A DNA stretch of 36,448 bases from Crocinitomicaceae bacterium. Its GTDB lineage: Bacteria; Bacteroidota; Bacteroidia; Flavobacteriales_D; Crocinitomicaceae. The notes beneath the pieces were generated by a model. The model was not told the DNA's origin, ran no database searches, and worked only from the letters and a program-made list of their open reading frames with translations. Made by a program: the position numbers and the translations under genes. Positions 1 to 7,635 of the stretch are shown here, piece after piece (within the stretch, counting starts at the first letter, position 1; each line of letters opens with the position of its first letter). The stretch spans positions 1 through 36,448 of the forward strand of contig JABURP010000049.1 of assembly GCA_014762645.1 (NCBI GenBank). The letters run 5' to 3'.

Positions 1-1
1 A

Positions 2-1285
2 GAGGAAGAAAGAAGATTGATGGCACAGCAAAAACGTAACAAAAATTCAGGAGCTAATTTAGGAAGTGGTTCCAAGTGGTATTTCTACAATCAAAAAGTA
101 TCATCAAATGGATTTAATGAGTTTAGAGTAAACTGGGGTCAACGAAAACTGGAAGATGATTGGCGCAGATCAACAAAAACATCCTTCACCTTTGATACGG
201 AAGACCCCGAAGCTATCGACTCACTACAACTAACCATGGGTAGTGAAGATTCCTTAACTGTAGACATGTTGAAAGCAGATCTCCCACTTACTCCTGAAGC
301 AATGGATTCATCTAACAACCGTTTAATGAACTCACTTTATATGCTTGGTATTATCTACAAAGAACAACTCAAACAGCAAAATGAGGCCATTAAGTATTTC
401 AAAATGCTTGAAAATAGAGGCGTTGAACACCCAAAAGTTCTACCGGCCATCTATCAATTATATTTGATCTATAACAAGAAAGGTGCTCCGGAAGCAAAGG
501 GATACAAGGACCTGATCCTTAAAAAGTATCCGGGGAGTGAAATTGCCGAAATGTTGGAAGATCCAGATTACCTGGAAAAGAAAAGGGAAAAAGAACTGGC
601 CGACCTAAACGCCTATTCCAAAACGCTGGAAAATTACAGATACCAGAGATACCCAAAAGTATTGGCACAATGTAATGAGATTATTGAAAATGATTCAACG
701 AATCAATACCTGTATAAATATTATCTGTTAAAAGCTTTTTCTATTGGAAAGTCCAACCCTGGAAATTCAAACCGAATAAAAGAGCCGTTGCAAGAGCTGT
801 ATAACCTGGCACCGAACAGTGAAGAAGGGAAAGAAGCGAAACTTTATTTGGATCGACTAGCCAAAGGCTATACTATTGTTCAGCCTGACACTAATAAAAA
901 TAATACGGTTGTTTCTCCTTATATCTATGATGAAGAAATGGAGCATTATTTTGTTCTTGTGTTCCCAAGTGATGCGGGAAAAATTAATGCTACCGAGTAT
1001 AAGGTGGGTAACTTTAATAAAGAGTTTTTTAAAAGTTCACGACTGACGGTCAAATCATTTGAATTTAATGGGGGGCAGTTACTGGTTGTACGCGTATTCC
1101 CTAAACAACTTGATGCCCAGGATTACCTTCAGGCATTTAACCACCCAACGGCCCGAACGACGCTAGGCAAAACAGCGGAAACATACGATCACTTCATTAT
1201 AAACTCTGCCAATTTTCAGGAACTAATTAAAAGTTCAGATCTTACGGGTTACCTTGACTTCTTCAAGGAAAAGTATCCGCAGTAA
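2..1285 (+). CDS. sprE: SprE/PorW-like TPR protein, C-terminal part (5' end outside window)
   Basis: C-terminal part of a SprE (Flavobacterium) / PorW (Porphyromonas)-like lipoprotein, a TPR protein needed for T9SS secretion and gliding. The frame is open to the left edge. The first in-window TTG/ATG (17-22) follows charged codons and is probably not the true start, so the gene is treated as 5'-truncated by the window. Near the visible N-terminus is the family-typical block KWYFYN...FRVNWG...LEDDWRRS (about residues 20-50). TPR-like helical repeats follow (about 100-280), then a C-terminal alpha/beta region with YFVLVFP and FNKEFFKSS, ending in FKEKYPQ. The many T9SS-sorted proteins in this window agree with the assignment. 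It ends in TAA; the next gene is about 225 bases away and probably has its own promoter. Family confidence is good, but orthology to sprE rests on recognised motifs only. Confidence 0.8.
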   Translation, partial: EEERRLMAQQKRNKNSGANLGSGSKWYFYNQKVSSNGFNEFRVNWGQRKLEDDWRRSTKTSFTFDTEDPEAIDSLQLTMGSEDSLTVDMLKADLPLTPEAMDSSNNRLMNSLYMLGIIYKEQLKQQNEAIKYFKMLENRGVEHPKVLPAIYQLYLIYNKKGAPEAKGYKDLILKKYPGSEIAEMLEDPDYLEKKREKELADLNAYSKTLENYRYQRYPKVLAQCNEIIENDSTNQYLYKYYLLKAFSIGKSNPGNSNRIKEPLQELYNLAPNSEEGKEAKLYLDRLAKGYTIVQPDTNKNNTVVSPYIYDEEMEHYFVLVFPSDAGKINATEYKVGNFNKEFFKSSRLTVKSFEFNGGQLLVVRVFPKQLDAQDYLQAFNHPTARTTLGKTAETYDHFIINSANFQELIKSSDLTGYLDFFKEKYPQ

Positions 1286-1320
1286 TTTTCTATTTTATTC
1301 ATTCGAATTAAAAATTCTTC

Positions 1321-1328
1321 TACTTTTG
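1321..1328 (+). promoter_or_regulatory. Candidate -7 element upstream of the SpoIIE-type phosphatase
   Basis: TACTTTTG matches the Bacteroidota sigma consensus TAnnTTTG exactly. No clear TTG lies about 20 bases upstream (TTC is there). If used, it would give a leader of roughly 175 bases before the ATG at 1512. That leader contains an imperfect hairpin, GGGAT (1385-1389) pairing with ATCCC (1401-1405). Confidence 0.35.
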
Positions 1329-1511
1329 CCTAGTTGAAAAGCAACAGTGAATCGAACTGACCTACATATCAACGTTGTCAATCCGGGATATATCTATATG
1401 ATCCCTAGGAATATCTGTATTTATTGTATTGGATAAAAACAGATAAGGGAGTTCCCGGTCTCCACACCAAATCGGAAAATCAATTTTTACCATTTTTTAA
1501 ACTTTTGAGCT

Positions 1512-2336
1512 ATGAAAGCAATAGCCGTTGATGAATCAGAACAAGCTGATAAAAAAGTCGATCCATTAGAAAACCGAGCCCGTGAAATGGAAGAGAGTAT
1601 CCGTTATGCCGGTAGTCTGCAAAAATCAATTTTGCCAAATGAACTTATTTTTAAAAGCGTTTTTAAAGATGCTTTTGTGATCTTTCAACCCAAAGATATT
1701 GTGAGCGGTGATTTCTACTGGATATCACAACACGATCAAGATATTTATTTTGCTGTTGCCGACTGTACAGGGCATGGTGTTCCTGGCGCTATGGTGAATA
1801 TTGCTGGTAATACGATATTAAAACAACTCATTAAACAGGAGGGGATGAGAGATCCTTCCCGTATCATTACATATTTGGATCGTGAACTTGTGTCATTGTT
1901 CAACGACAACTTAACAAAGGGACGAACTTATGACGGAATGGATATCGTTTTCTGCCGATTTAATATGGAAGAGGGCGTGGGTGAATTCTGTGGTGCCGGA
2001 CGACCCCTGATACGGATTAGAAATGGCGAACTTACTGAGTTTAAGAAGGGGCCTTCTTCTGTGGGGTACGCGCCAAACGGCACTAAAATATTTGAAACCG
2101 TATCCTTCAAAATACAGGAAAACGATCAGTTTTACTTGTTTTCAGATGGATATACCGATCAATTCGGTGGTGAGAATATCAAAAAGTTCAACCGTAAACG
2201 GTTTCGTTTATTGTTGACGTCTATTCAGGAAATGAGTATGGACCAACAAAAAAAGGAACTACAAATGACACTTAGAAACTGGAAGGGAAAGCAAGAACAA
2301 ATAGATGATGTATGCGTTATGGGGATTAAGGTTTAA
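1512..2336 (+). CDS. SpoIIE/PP2C-type protein serine/threonine phosphatase
   Basis: Cytosolic PPM-type phosphatase of the SpoIIE/RsbU group, 274 aa. Residues about 15-42 are a short charged helix/linker (ENRAREMEESIRYAGSLQKS) typical of the segment joining a sensor domain to the phosphatase. Here no sensor domain precedes it, so this is a nearly minimal catalytic protein. Metal-binding motifs are intact: GDFYW (D67), DCTGHG (D84), SDGYTDQ and the C-terminal DDVCVM. In the wider family such enzymes dephosphorylate anti-anti-sigma factors or other signalling proteins; no partner kinase or STAS gene is visible here. It follows the SprE-like gene on the same strand but with a 225-base gap and a consensus -7 element, so it is probably transcribed separately. 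An 11-bp perfect hairpin spans its stop codon. Confidence 0.9.
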   Translation: MKAIAVDESEQADKKVDPLENRAREMEESIRYAGSLQKSILPNELIFKSVFKDAFVIFQPKDIVSGDFYWISQHDQDIYFAVADCTGHGVPGAMVNIAGNTILKQLIKQEGMRDPSRIITYLDRELVSLFNDNLTKGRTYDGMDIVFCRFNMEEGVGEFCGAGRPLIRIRNGELTEFKKGPSSVGYAPNGTKIFETVSFKIQENDQFYLFSDGYTDQFGGENIKKFNRKRFRLLLTSIQEMSMDQQKKELQMTLRNWKGKQEQIDDVCVMGIKV

Positions 2337-2358
2337 TCCCCATTTCATTGCTTTTATT
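2319..2358 (+). terminator. Rho-independent terminator overlapping the phosphatase stop codon
   Basis: Perfect 11-bp stem ATGGGGATTAA / TTAATCCCCAT with a GGT loop (2319-2343). It is followed by a T-rich but interrupted tail (TTTCATTGCTTTT). The TAA stop (2334-2336) lies in the 3' arm. It separates the phosphatase from the convergent lipoprotein gene that ends at 2360. Confidence 0.65.
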
Positions 2359-2359
2359 A

Positions 2360-2959
2360 TTAGAAATATAGTATGGCAGCCAGTGATATCATTATTATTT
2401 GAACAATTCCTCCCAAAATAAAGAATGCCACAAAGCCCGCCGTTTTGGCCCGTGTATCCTGATAAACGCCTTGAGGTGTAGTGTTAAAAGACATAGTCTT
2501 TCCTGAGGATAACACAACCTTGTTCACCTTTTTCTTTTCCTTTCTCCAGGTCCTGTTTAAAGGGTCATCACACTTTTTATATTCAAGTTTACCATTTTGT
2601 TGACCAAGAAATGAAATTGGTATCACGCGCCCATCCGTGAGATAAATTGTGTCAGTACATTCAAAAGTTGACAACGCTTCCGTTTTTTTTCCCTCCTCTG
2701 GTTCATGCTGTCTATTCAATTTCTTTTGTTTGACCCCTGACGGCTTCAAATTGATATTTTCAAAAGCTTTAGGTATGACATCTGATTTTAATCGTAAAGT
2801 CGTTCCACCCTCCCCTTCTATGGTCTTAACACAATTACTTTGATGAATATTTGTAGGTAAGATCGCTGGTGACTTATTCTCATTCAAAATAAACCCCGAT
2901 TTGCAGGAAGTTAACAGTACAAATCCTACAAGTACCAGAATCTTTGCTGCGCTTTTCAT
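2360..2959 (-). CDS. Small lipoprotein with C-terminal membrane segment, unknown function
   Basis: 199 aa when started at the ATG at 2957-2959. A longer frame to 3058 exists, but its first 33 residues do not look like an exported N-terminus. The chosen start gives a clean lipoprotein signal MKSAAKILVLVGFVLLTSC, with lipobox LTSC. A consensus -7 element lies just upstream (2984-2991). The middle holds the pattern CTDTIYLTDGRVIPISFLG followed by KLEYKKC, reminiscent of small beta-rich domains annotated in Bacteroidota as binding or scaffolding, but I do not recognise a named family. The C-terminus is a hydrophobic segment (GFVAFFILGGIVQIIMISL) that should span a membrane, which is unusual for a lipoprotein. 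It lies 112 bases downstream of the DUF58 gene on the same strand and may be an independent unit. Confidence 0.65.
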   Translation of the reverse strand: MKSAAKILVLVGFVLLTSCKSGFILNENKSPAILPTNIHQSNCVKTIEGEGGTTLRLKSDVIPKAFENINLKPSGVKQKKLNRQHEPEEGKKTEALSTFECTDTIYLTDGRVIPISFLGQQNGKLEYKKCDDPLNRTWRKEKKKVNKVVLSSGKTMSFNTTPQGVYQDTRAKTAGFVAFFILGGIVQIIMISLAAILYF

Positions 2960-2983
2960 AATCTTTGTTGTTTGTTTACCTAA

Positions 2984-2991
2984 CAAACTTA
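2984..2991 (-). promoter_or_regulatory. Candidate -7 element for the small lipoprotein gene
   Basis: Reads TAAGTTTG on the minus strand, an exact TAnnTTTG match, 25 bases before the chosen ATG (2959). It supports the shorter lipoprotein start. No good TTG is seen about 20 bases further upstream. Confidence 0.35.
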
Positions 2992-3071
2992 TTGATACAC
3001 AGCTCGAATAAGTAATTGAATAACGCGAAGCAAGAATTGATTTTTGCGATAAACGCAAACAAGAAATTGGC

Positions 3072-4415
3072 TTATATCACACCTCTGGCTTTAAGTTCCA
3101 GGTATTTATTGATGGAGTCAATAGTAAGATCCTCTGGTGTGGTTAACACGGTTTGAATACCGTGCTTTCGCAATTCCAGGGCTATTTTCTTTTTATCCAT
3201 GGTATACTTCTCAGCAAACGTTTTGAGATAAATATCCTGAACATGCTTGGGTTCCATCCGCGCAGATTTCTCCACTTCTGTATTTTCAAAGAAAATGACT
3301 ACAAGAACATGTAATTGATTAATTCGTCTCAATAGGGGCAAAATACGTTTCAGCGAATAATCTGACTCAATATTGGTGTACAACATAATCAGTGAGCGTC
3401 CTTTTATGTGATTTCGAATACCATGATACAGTATTTCAAAATTAGCTTCCAGGAAACGTGTCTTTTGCATATATAACACCTCCATAATTCGGTTCAACTG
3501 ATTTTTTGATCGTTCGGCCTGTAATTTCGAACCTAGCTTATCTGAAAAAGTCATTAATCCCGCTTTATCCCCTTTGCGGATACACACGTTTGAGAATGCC
3601 AGTGTCGAATTTATTGCATAATCCAATAAGGTTAATTCATTAAAAGGCATCCGCATACTTCTACTCTTGTCAATTATGGCGTACACCTGTTGTTCTCTTT
3701 CATCCTGGTATTGGTTCACCATTAGATCATTCATCCTGGAAGTGGCTTTCCAGTTAACCGTTCGGATATCATCTCCCTGAACGTAATTTTTTATTTGCTC
3801 AAACTCATTGTTGTGCCCTAGTCGACGGATCTTTTTAATACCGGTAACCGCCGTTTTGGCAAACACTTTGAGTTCATATTTTTTCATCTGTATAATAGAA
3901 GGATAAGCAGGAATTACCTCTGAACAATCTATCACCACTTTACGTTGAACCAGATGTGTGAGCGTGCTGCAATACACAAATATGTCATGGAATTTGTATT
4001 CCCCTCTTTCAGTTGGATGGATATAATATTCAAATTCTCTGGATTCACCTGAGCCTATTGGTGCCTTAAAATGAAGGTTTCTCAATTGCAACTGTACTGG
4101 TGGGTTATCATATACAACCGCCCGTATGGTAAAATTGAACTCGTTTTTAATGAACAAGGTTACTCGATTATCATCCCCTACAGATAGTGGATTCATAACA
4201 CTTCTGGTTCCAATAACCGGTTGCTTTTTAAATTGCAGGATGGTGAATTCAAGAATAAAAAGAGCAAGAAACAAGGCAAGTGCAGCTTGTCCTACAAGAA
4301 AGAATGCCGGAAAAATAAAGCCAATAACAAAAATTATGGCCAATATCAAAATTCCTATGAAAAATTCATAGGGTAGATAAAGGTTCTTTATGAATATTCT
4401 GTAAATGGCTTTCAT
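3072..4415 (-). CDS. DUF58 domain protein of the MoxR operon
   Basis: 447-aa membrane-anchored DUF58 protein. Two hydrophobic segments at about residues 18-37 and 38-60 form an N-terminal hairpin. A beta-rich domain follows, then the DUF58 signature around 211-240 (YVQGDDIRTVNWKATSR). Immediately after is a von Willebrand A-like strand with an intact metal-site motif D249-x-S251-x-S253 (IDKSRSM). In many bacteria DUF58 proteins are encoded beside MoxR ATPases, and the pair is thought to act as a chaperone/metal-insertion or envelope-assembly module; the exact substrate is unknown. It is the last gene of the minus-strand operon, starting 7 bases after the MoxR gene. The Bat (vWA/TPR) genes that often follow in Bacteroidota are absent; the next gene is a lipoprotein. 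Confidence 0.9.
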   Translation of the reverse strand: MKAIYRIFIKNLYLPYEFFIGILILAIIFVIGFIFPAFFLVGQAALALFLALFILEFTILQFKKQPVIGTRSVMNPLSVGDDNRVTLFIKNEFNFTIRAVVYDNPPVQLQLRNLHFKAPIGSGESREFEYYIHPTERGEYKFHDIFVYCSTLTHLVQRKVVIDCSEVIPAYPSIIQMKKYELKVFAKTAVTGIKKIRRLGHNNEFEQIKNYVQGDDIRTVNWKATSRMNDLMVNQYQDEREQQVYAIIDKSRSMRMPFNELTLLDYAINSTLAFSNVCIRKGDKAGLMTFSDKLGSKLQAERSKNQLNRIMEVLYMQKTRFLEANFEILYHGIRNHIKGRSLIMLYTNIESDYSLKRILPLLRRINQLHVLVVIFFENTEVEKSARMEPKHVQDIYLKTFAEKYTMDKKKIALELRKHGIQTVLTTPEDLTIDSINKYLELKARGVI

Positions 4416-4422
4416 TTATTCA

Positions 4423-5532
4423 CTATCTCGGTACTTCAACTTCAGAAACAATTTCTTGAATGATGTCCTCAATACTGATTCCTTCCATTTCAGCTTCAGG
4501 CGTCATTATTAGTCTGTGATTTAAGACGTGTGGAGCCACAAACTGCACATCATCCGGAATCACAAAATCTCTCCCTCGTATTGCAGCAAAAGCTTTGGAC
4601 GCCTTTAACATAGACAATGAAGCCCTTGGGGATCCACCGAGATAAAGCTTAGCATGATTTCTGGTTTTATTGGTAATCTCAGCAATATACCGTAGCAGTT
4701 GGTTCTCTACCCGAACCTTTTCGATAATATCCTGGATTTCCTGCAAATCTTTAGGTGTGAACACCCCTGATATTGTACTTAAATCCGGTGATTTAATGTT
4801 GTTCTTATAACGATTAAGAATTTCTTCCTCTTCCATCAATGACGGATAGTTGATTTTAATTTTGAATAAAAACCTATCCAACTGAGCCTCTGGTAAGTTG
4901 TATGTTCCTTCCTGCTCAACCGGGTTTTGAGTAGCCAATACAAGAAATGGGAATTCCATTTGATACACATTGCTATCGTAAGAAATTTGCCTTTCCTCCA
5001 TTACTTCAAACAAGGCTGCTTGTGTTTTCGCAGGTGCCCGGTTGATCTCATCAATTAAAACAATATTGGTAAAGACTGGTCCTTTTTTAAAGCTAAATTC
5101 AGAATTCTGTAAATTATAAACAGATGTACCAATCACATCTGATGGCATTAAATCCGGAGTGAACTGAATTCGTGCAAAATCAACAGACAATGTTTTTGAC
5201 AGAACTTTTGCCGTTAGGGTTTTGGCTACTCCTGGAACACCCTCAAGCAAAACATGACCATTGGAAAAAATAGCAATTAATAAGAGATCAACCATATCTG
5301 CCTGACCAATAACGAATTTTCCAATTTCTTCTCTGGTTTTAAGTACTTTCTGATTTATAAAGCCCAGGTTCAATCCTGACGCAAACATTTGGCTGGCCTC
5401 TTGTGTATAGGAACTGGAAACCGGTGCGTCTTGTTGTTGGGCCTGACCTTCCGTCGTATTTCCCTCACCTGTATTTTTTGGTGCGTCCGAATTCTGTCCT
5501 TCTTCAGGGTTTGTGTTATTCTGTTCTTCCAT
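4423..5532 (-). CDS. MoxR family AAA+ ATPase
   Basis: 369-aa cytosolic AAA+ ATPase of the MoxR family. The first 45 or so residues are low-complexity, rich in N, E, Q, G and T, and look like a disordered tail. The ATPase core shows Walker A GVPGVAKT (98-105), Walker B VLIDE (158-162) followed by NRAPAKTQAALFEVMEER, sensor 1 ATQNP (200-204) and EAQLDRF. The C-terminal lid contains GGSPRASLSMLKASKAFA. MoxR proteins are proposed to act as chaperones that mature vWA/DUF58 partner proteins, and the adjacent DUF58 gene fits that. The ATG overlaps the stop of the upstream DUF4350 gene by one base (TAATG-type junction), which points to translational coupling. Confidence 0.93.
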   Translation of the reverse strand: MEEQNNTNPEEGQNSDAPKNTGEGNTTEGQAQQQDAPVSSSYTQEASQMFASGLNLGFINQKVLKTREEIGKFVIGQADMVDLLLIAIFSNGHVLLEGVPGVAKTLTAKVLSKTLSVDFARIQFTPDLMPSDVIGTSVYNLQNSEFSFKKGPVFTNIVLIDEINRAPAKTQAALFEVMEERQISYDSNVYQMEFPFLVLATQNPVEQEGTYNLPEAQLDRFLFKIKINYPSLMEEEEILNRYKNNIKSPDLSTISGVFTPKDLQEIQDIIEKVRVENQLLRYIAEITNKTRNHAKLYLGGSPRASLSMLKASKAFAAIRGRDFVIPDDVQFVAPHVLNHRLIMTPEAEMEGISIEDIIQEIVSEVEVPR

Positions 5533-6830
5533 TATCTACATTTTTTATAAAAGTATTCTATTTTCTTGTGTAACAATATTAGATCATCATCCGAGACCTC
5601 TACTGCTCCATTCAATTGGTCAAAAATTTCAAATATCTCCCCAATTTTATCTTTTTCCACTTGTGACTTTATGGCCACCTTTTCAATAAATTTCTCATCA
5701 GCTTTTTTGGTGATGATGTAGTAACGTTCTGCAATAAAGTTCAGGAATGTTTTTTCTTTTAGCTTGATCAATTTACTGTGAGATCCCTGCTGCATATAAA
5801 GAGATGACAGGGTGTTAACGTATTCAAGAGAAGTGTTTTCCTTTAGCTCTGCTGCCGGAATAACTTTTTGCATTCGCTTTCCTTTGAAGAGCACATAAAA
5901 TATAGCCCCTGTTACTAAAAGTAGTAAAGCCCAAATCAATGGTGGATGCGCCATTATAAATTCCAATGCACTTCTTCTTCTTTCACCACCACTCATTGAA
6001 CTTTTAGGCCCTCCTGGTGTGTACTTCACATGTTTTTTAAGGTTGTATCGATCCCATTGTACCCTACCTGGAGGTATGTGCTCAAGAACCCTTTCGGCAT
6101 ACATAAAACCATCCCGCTTCATCATAGAAATGTTGGTAAAGCAATACGGGACTGTGTGTAGGAAGAAATATCCTTTACCATACTTCAATTTCACATAATT
6201 CCATTCTTCTCCAGTATTGTTGGTGCCCAGAACAACCGGTTCTTCGTCATCTGGCAAATCAAAGTTCGTTTGGTCAAAGCTGTGCCACTCCTCTTTCTCT
6301 GCCTTGTTCTCATAAATGTATTTGAACTTGTATCGCTTGGTGGATAAATCGGGATGCTCAAATTTGAAATACTGTACTGAATCAATCACAGCATCTTCTT
6401 CAAGGATGTCGTAGGAATTATAGAACAGGTTATACCCAATTTCAGTCGGGAAATCGTGAGCGGCTATAAATGCTGTGTTGCCACTCTCCACAAATTCTAA
6501 AAGGTATTGTGCAGATGAATCAGGCATATAATTGGTTGGGCCAATAAAAAAATAAATATCATTCACACGGGGGTGATCTTCGAGATCATCCTTAATGCCA
6601 TCATACAACTGAATAAAGTTGCCGAACAGCCCCACTGTATCCAGTAACTCTTTCATCATAAAAGTACCATAAGGACTTCTGTCTGTGGGGTGATAGGTTT
6701 TGGTCCAGCTATCCGTTACATAAACAGAATCCTTTTTCTTCTCCGGTGTACTTCTACCAAAAAAGTAAAGCAACAGAACGAGTAGAATTACTACGCCTGA
6801 AATGATCAATATCTTTGTTCGTTTACTCAA
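5532..6830 (-). CDS. DUF4350 domain membrane protein
   Basis: 432 aa. It has an N-terminal membrane anchor (about residues 6-25, ILIISGVVILLVLLLYFFG), then an exported globular region (about 30-280), a second transmembrane segment (about 293-313, PPLIWALLLLVTGAIFYVLF) and a cytosolic helical tail. The exported part begins with the pattern SWTKTYHPTDRSPYGTFMMK typical of DUF4350 proteins, which have a class-I glutamine amidotransferase-like fold without obvious catalytic residues. FFIGPTNYMPDSSAQYLLEF and later HTVPYCFTN are also visible. It is one base from the DUF4129 gene upstream and overlaps MoxR downstream by one base. The function is unknown; context says it belongs to the MoxR/DUF58 envelope module. 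Confidence 0.85.
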   Translation of the reverse strand: MSKRTKILIISGVVILLVLLLYFFGRSTPEKKKDSVYVTDSWTKTYHPTDRSPYGTFMMKELLDTVGLFGNFIQLYDGIKDDLEDHPRVNDIYFFIGPTNYMPDSSAQYLLEFVESGNTAFIAAHDFPTEIGYNLFYNSYDILEEDAVIDSVQYFKFEHPDLSTKRYKFKYIYENKAEKEEWHSFDQTNFDLPDDEEPVVLGTNNTGEEWNYVKLKYGKGYFFLHTVPYCFTNISMMKRDGFMYAERVLEHIPPGRVQWDRYNLKKHVKYTPGGPKSSMSGGERRRSALEFIMAHPPLIWALLLLVTGAIFYVLFKGKRMQKVIPAAELKENTSLEYVNTLSSLYMQQGSHSKLIKLKEKTFLNFIAERYYIITKKADEKFIEKVAIKSQVEKDKIGEIFEIFDQLNGAVEVSDDDLILLHKKIEYFYKKCR

Positions 6831-6831
6831 T

Positions 6832-7635
6832 TTACTTAACTCCTAATCTATCCAGTAACCGCGTGAAATTGGGTTTGATTTCTTCAAATTTTTGCTTGTC
6901 AACTTCGCGTTTACCATACCAAATAATTTCAAAAAAACTCACCGACCTGTTAAATTCGTCATACTCCGGTTTACCTGCCATTTCACGCAAATAGTGAAAG
7001 TTCGTCTTTTCTTTTTCCCACCGAATCCACTTCTTTTCAGCCAAATCTCTAATAATAAAAATGAAATAAATACGCACCGCACCACGGTAATCTCCTTTAG
7101 ACAGAGCCTCCTGTAAAAGTCTTTGCAATTCGGTTAGCGGAATTTCTGTAGGATTAATCTCTTCAAGTGCTATCGGGTCACCTACTTTTTTTCCTTTTCT
7201 AGGAGCATTCACAAAAAGGTAGTATATAAGTAAAATCAGTCCGACAAGGAAAACAGCCAACAACACATAACCAAATATCCCTAGACCGGCAAAACCACCA
7301 CCTCCACCGGAACTACGTCGGCGCCTAGAACTGGAACTTCTCGGCTTTTTGGACGCACCATCACCAGGACCAAACTCACCGTCACCACCGTTTCCTCCAT
7401 TTCCATTTTCAGTTTTGGGTCGGTCCCTGCGGGCCCGGTTATAATCTTCGTTACTCTCGTAAGTCCACTGTCTTCCTGGCCCATCTTCTGATCCTTCGTA
7501 GCGAATGTCATTTCGAATTTCTTCCCATTTTTCTTCGTCAAGGTCATGATCGTACAGGCGGTTGCCGTCATGCTCGCTTTGTGCAAATGACCAGGTAGAT
7601 ACCACACAGAATATCATCATCCAACTCCTAATCAT
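6832..7635 (-). CDS. DUF4129 domain membrane protein
   Basis: 267 aa. A cleavable signal peptide (MIRSWMMIFCVVSTWSFAQ) is followed by an acidic, tyrosine-rich exported segment (YDHDLDEEKWEEIRNDIRYEG). A glycine/serine/arginine-rich linker (about residues 75-112) precedes one transmembrane helix (about 115-143). The cytosolic DUF4129 region (about 160-265) carries ELQRLLQEALSKGDYRGAVR and the family-typical WEKEKTNFHYLREM. In DUF4129 proteins the C-terminal part resembles transglutaminase-associated domains; no catalytic triad is seen here. The start overlaps the end of the SpoIIM-like gene by 8 bases, and the stop is one base from the DUF4350 gene, so it belongs to the same operon. The start ATG at 7633-7635 is chosen for the signal peptide. 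Confidence 0.85.
   Translation of the reverse strand: MIRSWMMIFCVVSTWSFAQSEHDGNRLYDHDLDEEKWEEIRNDIRYEGSEDGPGRQWTYESNEDYNRARRDRPKTENGNGGNGGDGEFGPGDGASKKPRSSSSRRRRSSGGGGGFAGLGIFGYVLLAVFLVGLILLIYYLFVNAPRKGKKVGDPIALEEINPTEIPLTELQRLLQEALSKGDYRGAVRIYFIFIIRDLAEKKWIRWEKEKTNFHYLREMAGKPEYDEFNRSVSFFEIIWYGKREVDKQKFEEIKPNFTRLLDRLGVK

Noticed and set aside
2960-3058. N-terminal extension of the small lipoprotein gene
   Set aside because: The extension hides the lipobox signal and overlaps the -7 element at 2984-2991.
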